Shown: one piece after another, positions 55,186-64,000 of the stretch
How positions within the stretch are numbered: the stretch's first letter is position 1
Layout: every line of letters starts with the position of its first letter
DNA from: Phocoena phocoena
Lineage: Eukaryota; Chordata; Mammalia; Artiodactyla; Phocoenidae
Assembly: GCF_963924675.1 (NCBI RefSeq)
Contig: NC_089232.1
Coordinates: 35,731,312-35,795,311, forward strand
Direction of reading: 5' to 3'
Length of the DNA: 64,000 nucleotides
Notes under the pieces: model-generated
Databases searched by the model: none
What the model saw: the letters and a program-made list of their open reading frames with translations, nothing else
Told to the model about the DNA's origin: nothing
Translations under genes and position numbers: made by a program

Positions 55186-55854
55186 GCAGCTAACCATTTT
55201 GGTTTACAGCATTCACATCCTGACATTATTTTTATTATAAATTACTGTCCTTTAGTATTTTTTCTTTTTTAAAATTTTATAGCATACTTACATTTTTATT
55301 TCTATTTTTAAAAGTATATAATATCCCCTTCTACCTATTTCTCCCACTCTCTACCCCCGCCTCTGGCAACCACCAAGCTGGTGGGTTTTTTATATCACAG
55401 TCAAGTCATATTGATGTTTGAAATTATGTGTGTAGGTAAATTCTATTTATGGATTTCATTTCAGGATGAAGGATAGTATAAAATATTTGTTATAAAAGGA
55501 GAGCAGTAGAACTGATCCAGTTAAGCTAGATTTTGAAACCAAAATCTATTCATGCACACAGTTTTTATTGAGGGCCTCCTCTGGGTCACATATTGTACAG
55601 ATGCTGGTCATGATATACAAGAAAATCCCACTGATAATCCGTTTGTTCTACCCACTTCCTATAAGAATAAGTCTAGAAGAGTGAAAGACCATCCTTTACA
55701 ATTTGTGCCAACCGTATCCACTCATTTTTACTTCTGTGGTTGAGTTGTTCATAGCACTAGAATCTCTAGGCAACTATTTGCATGCGTTTGGTTTCAGAGG
55801 TAGGCAGGTCTGACTGTAGCCCAGCTTGGCAAGGAGAGTCTAAGAGGCCTCCTG

Positions 55855-56408
55855 GTAGTCACACCTTTGTGTAATACCCTCCCCTTCGGTGTGTGTGTCA
55901 TGGGGGGTGGGGGATGGGTATGACTTGCTTCTAGCCAACAGAATACACCAAAGGTGATGGGATGTCACTTTTGTGATTTGGTTACATAAACTTGCGGCTT
56001 CCATCTTGTGGCTTCCATAAAGAAGACACTCTTTATTGCTTTCTGGGCTTGCATATTTGATGAAACAAGCCGCCATATTGGAAAGACCCGTATGACAAGA
56101 CATGGAGGGTGGCTTCTAGCCAACAGCCAACTAGGAACTGAGGCTCCCAGTCTGAACCTCAAGGAACTGAATTCTGCCAACAACCATGAGTCCTCAGAAG
56201 TGACTCCTTCCCCAGTCAAGCCTTCAGATGAGACCCTAGTTGCGGCCAAAACTTTGATTGCAGCCTGATAAGAGACTCTGAAGCAGAAGACCCAGCTAAG
56301 CCGTGCCAGGATTCCTGATACCACAGATACTATTGGATAATAAATATGTGTGATTTTGAGCTGCTAAATTGGTGGTAATTTGTTATACAACAATAGATAA
56401 TGAATACA
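55855..56408 (+). mobile_element. MLT1-type MaLR LTR
   Basis: 'gatgggatgtcacttttgtg', 'tgattgcagcctgataagag', 'agacccagctaagccgtgcc' and 'gtaatttgttatacaacaat' follow MLT1, the same family as at 17.3-17.9 kb. Confidence 0.8.
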
Positions 56409-57264
56409 CCCACCAAAAGGGTTAACGAGACACAAAAATGACTTCATTAGAACACTCAGGAAGCTTCCAAAGACAGCCAGCATCTAGAGACTGCAACTCA
56501 GCCTTTCCCATCTTGCTTGTCTATGAAACCTGAATTGCTTTTAACATACTTAGAGAATACCCAAAAGTACACGTCTGTATTTAAACAGACAAAATGTGAT
56601 CTTCTGTTGAATTAACCATTGCAAAACGGTGATCTGAAGTTTGATTCCTATTACAAGCATATTTACTTTAAAAGAAAGGCAGAAACAGACGAGGCATTTT
56701 GTATTGACTATTCTTTAGTGTGTAGATGAATAGCAACTTACATTTGCCTCTTATTTCCATTACAAAGCACCCTTCTCAGTCTTGTAGGAGTACGTTTGGT
56801 ATCTCATTTCCATTTGCTACACTAGTTAGAAGCAGAAACAGGCCCTGAGCCAAGGTTTTGCCCATTCTGCATCCACCACAGTAGTTCTCAGACTGAGCTG
56901 GCCACCCTGCTTCTCCCCCTAAGAAGACAGGGAAGTTAAGGAAAGAGCTGGGTTAGAAGCCCTCTGTCTTCTCCATGGGGGACGATTTCCCCTGCAAATA
57001 CTTCGTATCCTTCAGGAATGAGCTGTTGACCTGCTTGGTGTCTTTAGCATAAGCAATAACCCAATACTGTCTCACCCAGAACGGACCCTAACCCAGAACT
57101 TCTAGACCAAACGGCCACCGTTTGGTCAACCTGTTTTCAGACAGTCTACAATATCTAGTCTACAAAATCCAATGGGAACAGAGGGGTATATTCAATACTA
57201 GAGTCAAAACAGTGACTCCTGCCAAAAAATCAAGTTCCTAAGATCATGAAGTGTTCTGACAGTT

Positions 57265-57825
57265 TCTTATAAAGTTAAACATACACTTACCATATGAACC
57301 AGCAATTCTACTCCTAGACATTTACCCAAGAGAAATGAAAATATATGTCTGCAAAAAGGACCTGTATGAATAACAGCATTATTCATAATAGCTCAAAACT
57401 GAATTGTCCATCAACTGATGAGTGGACAAATAACATTATGATAAATCCATACAATGGAATCCTACCTGGCAATAAAAAGGAATCAACCGCTAATATACAC
57501 AACGTGGATTATCTCAACACCATGGTGCTGAGCAAAAGAAGCCAGACAAAGAAAAGTACATGCTGAGTGATTCCATCACCATGAAACTCTAGAAAAAGCA
57601 AAACTAATGCATAGTGATAGAAAGCAAAACTTTCTATCCAAAACCGCCTGAGGCCAGGGATGAAGAGTGGGAATTGCTGAGAAGGGTCATGGGAGACAAA
57701 AATGTTCAGTGTCTGGATTGTGGTAGTGATTAAATGGTTTATCTATTTGTCAGAACTCATTGAACTGTACCCCTGAAATGGATGCATCTTTTGTATGTAA
57801 ATCATATCTCAAAATTGCTTAAAAA
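57265..57825 (+). repeat. LINE-1 3' end fragment
   Basis: 'ccatatgaaccagcaattct', 'gtccatcaactgatgagtgg', 'ttgaactgtacccctgaaat' and 'tatctcaaaattgctt' are in L1M order. Confidence 0.8.
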
Positions 57826-58124
57826 GTTAGGACAAAAGATACAGTGCTAACTGCAAAGGAGATCTGACAACCAAAAAAAATACATACATTCAATGGGATG
57901 ACTGAACTCTTTTTAGATTACATAACTCAGCTCTCAAATATTGATCCTTTGGAAGGAATCGCCTGCAGGCAGTGAGTTGAACCCACAGAATCATACTCCT
58001 TTCCTTCAGTTCCCCTGGTTGCCACAGGCCAGGAGCAGGGGCAGGAGCATGCCCCTGCCCCCACCAAGGGGCAAGGATGTGAGGCTGCAGGAGTAAGGCA
58101 AAACATTTTTCTCTACTTTTCATG

Positions 58125-58850
58125 GTTTGTGCCTTTGGTGTTGTATTTAAAAAGTCATTGCCATACCAGAGGTCATTTTATGTTATCTTTCAGGAGTTTT
58201 ACAGTTTCGTGTTTTACGTTTAGATCTGTGATCCACTTTTGTTTCTTTTTTAAGAAGTATTTTTTTTTAATTTATTATTTTTGGCTGCATTGGGTCTTCG
58301 TTGCTGCGCGGGGGCTTTCTCTAGTTGCGGCAAGCGGGCTTTCTGAGTTGCGGTGCGCAGGCTTCTCATTGCGGTGGCTTCTCTTGTTGCTGAGCATGGG
58401 CTCTAGGCGCGCAGGCTCAGTAGTTGTGGTGCACGGGCTTAGTTGCTCCGCGGCATGTGGGATCTTCCCGGACCAGGGATCGAACCCGTGTCCCCTGCAT
58501 TGGCAGGTGGATTCTCAACCACTGCGCCCCCAGGGAAGCCCTGATCTGTGATCTATTTTGAGTTAATTTCTGTGAATGGTGCAAGGGCTGTGTCTAGATT
58601 CGTTTTTTTTTACGTGTGGATGTCCAGCTGTTCCAACACCATTTGTTGAAAAGATTATTCTTGTGTCACTGTATCACCTTTGTTCTTTTGTCAAAGATCA
58701 CTTGACCATATTTACGTGGGTCTATTTCTGGGCTCTCTTCTGTTTCATTGACGTATTTGTCTATTCTTTTGACAACACCACACTGTCTTGATTACTGCAG
58801 CTTTGTAGCAAGTCTCACAGTCAGGTGTGTCAGTCCTCTGACTTTGTTCT
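58125..58850 (-). repeat. LINE-1 internal fragment split by a SINE
   Basis: Flanking text 'tttggtgttgtatttaaaaa' on the left and 'cattgacgtatttgtctatt', 'accacactgtcttgattact' on the right are the reverse complement of mammalian L1. A SINE at about 58260-58542 interrupts it. Reading frames are broken. Confidence 0.75.
58260..58542 (-). mobile_element. CHR-type SINE, long form, inserted into a LINE-1
   Basis: The plus strand reads T-rich tail, 'ttggctgcattgggtcttcg', to 'gcgcccccagggaagccc'. A decayed duplication, gatctgtgatccacttttg at about 58223-58241 and gatctgtgatctattttg at about 58543-58560, flanks the insertion. Confidence 0.88.
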
Positions 58851-59164
58851 CTCTGCATTCTTCTTATCCCTCTTTCCTTTGACTTTTAAACAAGATGCTG
58901 CTGTGAATCAGACTTTTTCTTACTCCTGAGCTCTCCTGTATTCAGGGATGAGCAGCTCGTCATGCAAGCAGTTTTGCTCCTCCAGAGCTCTGTCTCCAGA
59001 CACTTTTCCCAGCTACTCACATTGACAGAGTAACCATCTGGGCTTTCAAAATGAGGGACATTTGAGCTGGAAGGGATCTTGGAAGTGATCAAATTCAACC
59101 CCTCATTTAGTGCCCAGAGACATCAATTTGCTATATCTCCCATTCACGTTCCATACAGACCAGC

Positions 59165-59640
59165 ACTCTCCAACAGAACTTTCTAATTTATGCTGTCCAA
59201 TATGGTAGTTGTGCGGCTATTGAGCACTTGAGATATGGCTAGTGCTCCTGAGGGTCTGAATTTTTTTGCAGGGGTTGGGGGGCGGCTGTGTTGGGTCCTT
59301 GTTGCGGTGCGCAGGCTTCTCATTGCAGCGGCTTCTCTTGCTGTGGAGCACGGGCTCTAGGTATGTGGGCTTCAGTAGTTGTGGCACACGGGCTCAGCAG
59401 TTGTGGCTCTTGGGCTCTAGAGCGCAGGCTCAGTAGTTGTGGCACATGGGCTTAGTTGCTCCGTGGCATGTGGAATTTTCCCAGACCAGGGATCCAACCC
59501 ATGCCCCCTGCACTGGCAGGCGGATTCTCATCCACTGCGCCACCAGGGAAGTCCCTGAATTTTTAATTTTATCTACATTTAAACTAGTTAAATTTAAACA
59601 GCCACTTGTGGCTCGTGTCTATCATATTAGATAGGAGAGA
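59165..59640. repeat. Short inverted-repeat DNA element split by a SINE
   Basis: The left side 'tgctgtccaatatggtagtt', 'gtgcggctattgagcacttg' and the right side 'cagccacttgtggctcgtgt' resemble a common palindromic mammalian element with 'ccacatgtggct' repeats. I cannot name the family. Confidence 0.45.
59266..59554 (-). mobile_element. CHR-type SINE, long form
   Basis: It is bounded by the 10-bp duplication ctgaattttt at 59256-59265 and 59555-59564. The body runs 'ggctgtgttgggtccttgtt' to 'gcgccaccagggaagtcc' on the plus strand, with the 3' tail side replaced by 'gcaggggttggggggc'. Confidence 0.88.
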
Positions 59641-60849
59641 TCTGGATTTGTGAGATCCACGGTCTGGAAATCAGAAGGATCAAATGGTCTTCTCAAGCTT
59701 ACCTCTGCACAGCACTCAATTTCACTGGGTATTAGGCTGCTTCTAACCATTGAGGCTCTTCATTTTATTTAAATTCTCAAATATGTCATTTTTCTGTTAT
59801 TTGACCCTGAGAAATTTCCTTAAATTACATAATACCAGGTATACATTAGACCAAATTTATCAAACATTAGTTGGCCATGGAATCAATTTCCTGGCTCAAA
59901 CCAGCATTTTATAAAAGATGTAATACATTAGACAGAGTAGAAAAGATCAGCATGTATCACGCTTAAAATGTTGTTTTGTAGGACTTGTGTTTCGGATTGT
60001 ATATGTGGGAGTGAAGGTGTCTGTATGTGGATATGCCATTATTTAAAATGTATTTCTCATAGTGGGTCTAAGTCAAAAACATTTGCAAAAAATGCCAAGA
60101 CTGTACTACTAAATCCAGAGACCCAAGTCCGACCAAATTGGGAGAGAATGAATGGACGAGCCTTTCCGGTGCTTTAGGAACCTTTGGACACGTTACTTAA
60201 AGCAAGCAGAAAAACTGGTATGAGCTCAGGCTGAAGTTTTGAAAGCAGAACTTCTGTTAGTAGTACTGTACAGACTCATGCAGCACACCATGAAAAACTT
60301 CAGAAATGTTCCTTCTTCATACATCTGGTGCTATTTGTTCTTCTGATCCTATTGTCAAGGGTGGTATGCATTTCCCTTTTCCATATGAGAAGACTGTAAA
60401 ACAATTTACTTTGGCTTGGTATATTTTTTCTGTTCCCAAAGTATTTCCTTTCATTTAAGTTCAAAAATTCTTTACCGAATTTATGGAAATTTCAAAGACC
60501 CTCGGAACAGGATACGACACTCTATGTACACCTGATAAATATTTATTATCCCTAGTGCTTATTGTTACAGGTTCAGTTAACAGGGATGTGCCCCTTCAGA
60601 TCTTGGTACCCCCTACAAGGCTGGGAGCGGAGGAAGGGCTGGGGGTGACGGGCTTACACTATGGAGACAGTGGGGGGTAGGGGAGTAACCTATCCTCTTT
60701 CTGAGGCCCACATCCAGTTTTAGATTCCAGCCTGAAAGGCTAAGGCTGGGACCCTGGGGTGGGGGATGTTTGAGGAAATAAGGCTAAGAGCTGTACTCAT
60801 TCTCTGTGTCAAGTAGCCCTCAGCTGTCCCTGAGAGGCTGGGACACACT

Positions 60850-61060
60850 AGAATATTAGCAACACACTCAAATATTAACTCATTTAATCCTCGTAACAAG
60901 TCTAGGTAGTAGCTACACTATTATTAACCTCATTTTACAGATAAGGCAACTGAGGTACAGAGGGGCTAAATGACTTGTCCATACAACTAGTAAGTGGTAG
61001 AGCTGGATTCAAAACCGGCTAGCTGATTTCAGTGTCTGTTCTTCATCACTACCCACACTA
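60850..61060 (+). repeat. MIR SINE
   Basis: 'tcatttaatcctcgtaacaa', 'cattttacagataaggcaac' and 'caactagtaagtggtagagc' follow MIR closely. Confidence 0.88.
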
Positions 61061-61084
61061 CCTCTCTGGGTTTATGTTCTTTTT

Positions 61085-61410
61085 TTTTTTTTTTTTTTTA
61101 ATTTTTATTTATTTTTGGCTGCGTTTGGTCTTCGTTGCTGTGTGCGGGCTTTCTCTAGTTGTGGCGCGCGGGCTTCTTATTGCAGTGGCTTCTTTTGTTG
61201 CAGTGCACGGGCTTTAGGCACGCAGGCTTCAGTAGTTGCAGCACGTGGGCTCAGTAGTTGTGGCTCACGGGCTCTAGAGCGCAGGCTCAGTAGTTGTGGC
61301 GCATGGACTTAGTTGCTCCACGGCATGTGGGATCTTCCCGGACCAGGGCTTGAACCCGTGTCCCCTGCATTGGCAGGCGGATTCTTAACCACTGCACCAC
61401 CAGGGAAGTC
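61085..61410 (-). mobile_element. CHR-type SINE, long form
   Basis: It runs from a 20-nt T tail to 'gcaccaccagggaagtc'. A duplication of about 18 bp with one mismatch, ctgggtttatgttctttt and ctgggtttgtgttctttt, lies at 61066-61083 and 61411-61428. The region before the 'ggcatgtggg' block repeats 'gctcagtagttgtgg' units more than other copies do. Confidence 0.92.
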
Positions 61411-62369
61411 CTGGGTTTGTGTTCTTTTCTGAACTATTCAGGCATGGTGTCGAGCTAAAGAATTTTTTTTTAATATTCTAAGCTGCCATTTTTAGTGACT
61501 AGTTAGGCTGAGAAACCTCCATTAATTTGGATCCACGTTAGATTCGCTAAGAGTCTTCATCTTGCCTACAGGTTTCTTCGCACCTACTGAAGAAATGTGT
61601 TCTTTGCAGCCTGAGAGGCATCATATTCACCCAGTTCTCGGGAAGGAAGGTGAGTCCCTAGCACCACCCTGTGTGAAGGGAAAGGCTCCAAGCCCTGTCC
61701 ACTGTTGAGAAAGTGAGCACAAGAAAAGCAATAAAGTCTAGAAAACTGGACGACAGGCAAAATCTCAATTGCCTTTACCAGGCACATGGTAGCCCCTTCT
61801 GCAAGACAGTGGCCCAGGATCATTCTTCTGGCTGCTAGTGCAGACAGTGTCCCAGGCCCAGGAGCTACCTGCCTCCTTGGCAGATAAGCCTCTGGTTTTC
61901 CATTTGAAAACCACAAATATTATCACTCAGAGGAATGTCTGAGGTCAGTTGCCTGAATCCTTTCCATTGACAGGTGAAGAAAACTGAGGTCAACTTTGGA
62001 GACCAGACACGTGTCATGCAGGGGAAAAAGAAACTGAGATGTTGGGGAGAATATGTGAGGATTTCTGCCCCATTTCAGAATGGAAGGCTCTTCTGTGTTT
62101 AGTTTTGATTTTCTCCGTTTTCCAAATCTCCTACAGTGTTGATTATATTAGTCCAAAACATAGTCACTGTTCACCTTTTCTCCAGGCTCCATGTGATTCC
62201 CAATATACCTAAAGGCTACATTAGCTTCAAGTCATCTTGAGGTCCCAAACATCCTTTTCTTCCCACTCACTCTCATTTATTTCAGACTGTGAAGAGAGAG
62301 CCATCCCCATTAACTCATGTGAACCAAAAAAACACAATTGTTCTGTAACCTTGCCCCATTTATAACACG

Positions 62370-62535
62370 AGCAAGCATCTATTGGGTCAGCCCTATTCTT
62401 AGATCTTTACAGACATAACTCATTTAACGCTCACCACGATCCTGGGAGGCAGGCACTCTCATGATCCCCATTATAAAGATGAGGAAGCCAAGGCACAGAA
62501 AGGTATGGACATGTCCTAGGACCCACAGTCAGTAA
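62370..62535 (+). repeat. MIR SINE
   Basis: 'cataactcatttaacgctca', 'ccccattataaagatgagga' and 'agccaaggcacagaaaggta' follow MIR. Confidence 0.8.
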
Positions 62536-63594
62536 ACGTTGTTAGGGACCAAGAAGTTCCACAATGACTGGGTTCCTGAAGACCTGCTTAGAAGTCACTT
62601 TGGGTCACACCCAGTACTGAGTCCCGTACTCTTCCAGGTTCCAATGCATGGCGCTTGGGCTGCTCAAGAGGAGACCATGACTTTCCCACCTGCCAGCTGC
62701 TGTCCACTGTCCTTTCTCAGCTCTCAAAGGGCCTGGTCTAGCCTCACCCCCATGCCCCAGTCTGCTATGCTATTTCTAATACATTGTGCTGGGAAATCAA
62801 ACCACTTGGCAACGGCATTCTGAATTTCCTAAAAGGCATAATCAGTGTCTATTAGCTTCATTTCTCTCTGACTTGTAGTTCCATCTTGAAAAACTAAATT
62901 AGAAATCATGGCAGAGAGATGCAGTGGGAGTTTGGGGGCACTCCACGGTCTGGAAAGGTCGTGGACTTGAGCAAAGCCTTGGCGGCAGCTGCAATCAGTC
63001 ACCTGAGATTTTCCCCACTCCTTCCAGGCGTTTAGGTTCTAGGCAGTTACCAGGGGCAGGCCTGCGGGATCATCGAGGTGTTTGCCCACAGAATCTCATA
63101 TTCACTCACTTGCCCACAGGCAGAAAGGACTGCGCCCTGCCTTTGCCAGGGAACATGCCTGGAGTCACATAAAATTGGCATCCGTAAAATTGAAAATTGG
63201 CATCCATAAAATTTTATGAAACCATAAAATTGGTTTCTTTGACGGAAGCAATTTTAAAATGTTTACCCAGAGAGTCCCCAGACTCAGGAAGCATTTCCAC
63301 GTGGCTCAGGACTCCATTTCCCCTCAAAAGCTGCTCAATGAGAGTCCAATCCAACCTGCACGTTCGCTTTCCTTCACTGAAGAGGCTCGACTCCTCTGCT
63401 TACAAGAAGCGAGCGTCTGCCCCGAGCCGACTATACCCTTACCTGGTACACTTACATGTGCATCAGAGCAAACACTTCTGAGATGGGACTAGGCCGCCAG
63501 CAGGGCCTCATTTCTATGGCATGTTGACTTGGGGAAGGGAAGAGTGGGAGAAATAGAGCCCTGAACCAGGGGGCATGAGACCCATAGTTCTTCT

Positions 63595-63665
63595 AATCTC
63601 TCTTTTGACAAACCACTCTGTGTCCTTGAGCAAATCACTTAATCTCTGTCTCAGTTTCCTCATAC
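63595..63665 (-). repeat. MIR fragment
   Basis: 'tgtgtccttgagcaaatcac' and 'ttaatctctgtctcagtttc' are the reverse complement of the MIR core. Confidence 0.65.
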
Positions 63666-64000
63666 CACCTGCCCTACCTTTATCCGTGACCTGCTGGATT
63701 AAAGAAGTTTGGCCTTTGGAAGCATTATGAAACACTACCTACCCCCAACAAGCTACGACAAATGTTCTCTTGGTCCTTCCCTGTATTTGTGGCCCGAGTC
63801 ATCGAGAGTCTGTACTTACACTGACCGCTAAGCCATAAGGATGGGTCATTCACTTCAGAAGCAGGAGCTGAAGGGGCTTGTATTTAAAACTAGAAAACCA
63901 TGATCAGGAAATAAGTCCCTTCTGGGGCTGGTGGAATAAGGTAACCCCTCCTTCACCCCCACCCCCTGCCCCCTGTTTCTTGGCCATTGCCTCTCTCGGA

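Larger units (their letters stand above)
54680..64000 (-). other. SLC1A4: SLC1A4 intron 1, 3' part
   Basis: No sequence resembling SLC1A4 exon 1 (GC-rich, encoding the N-terminus and first helices) is present up to the window edge, so this whole stretch should be intron 1. It holds the repeats listed separately. The parts at about 56410-57260, 59640-60845 and 62540-63590 show nothing I can name. Confidence 0.7.

Noticed and set aside
54680..64000. Search for SLC1A4 exon 1 within the window
   Set aside because: No GC-rich segment encoding the ASCT1 N-terminus or first transmembrane helices was found, so it is inferred to lie beyond the right edge.

Overview
This is nuclear DNA from a placental mammal, very probably a cetacean. 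It has split genes with GT-AG introns, one CpG-island promoter, and dense LINE-1, MIR, L2, hAT and MaLR remains. It also carries many young tRNA-derived SINEs of the cetartiodactyl CHR type (head 'ggcttccctggtggcgcagt'), several still flanked by clear target-site duplications. The SINE types and their low divergence suggest whale or dolphin rather than cow or pig; I could not test this by alignment.

Two protein-coding genes are recognisable, both on the minus strand, so both read from high to low coordinates. At the left edge is the first coding exon of CEP68, a centrosome-cohesion protein (CDS 410 to 76). Its 5' non-coding exon and promoter probably lie in the CpG island at about 8.5-9.5 kb, with intron 1 between. 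The reading frame of this exon is broken: residues 1 to about 48 match CEP68 in one frame and the rest match in another, with the switch beside a run of six G on the sense strand. The remaining CEP68 exons lie beyond position 1.

From about 9.5 kb to about 41 kb is intergenic DNA made largely of repeats: a complete ~600 bp hAT element with target-site duplication, LINE-1 3' ends of several ages, LTRs of ERV1, MaLR and ERVL type, MIR, L2, MER5-like elements, SINEs and simple repeats.

From 44.2 to 54.7 kb are seven coding exons of SLC1A4 (ASCT1, the sodium-dependent neutral amino-acid exchanger for Ala/Ser/Cys/Thr). These are exons 2 to 8 of the eight I recall for the human gene. They join in frame at every junction (1066 coding nt) and end at a stop codon at 44166-44164. 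Exon 1, with the start codon and first ~177 residues, is not in the window and should lie above 64000, so 54.7-64 kb is intron 1. The order and spacing (SLC1A4, then CEP68 about 33 kb downstream on the same strand) agree with my memory of human chromosome 2p14.

The two genes are not functionally related; they are conserved neighbours. I found no RNA gene, CRISPR array, complete retrovirus or unknown multi-gene system. The points most worth a second look are the CEP68 frameshift, a dimeric SINE inside one pair of target-site duplications, two near-perfect short palindromes about 0.8 kb apart, and an MaLR LTR invaded by a 127 bp pyrimidine repeat.
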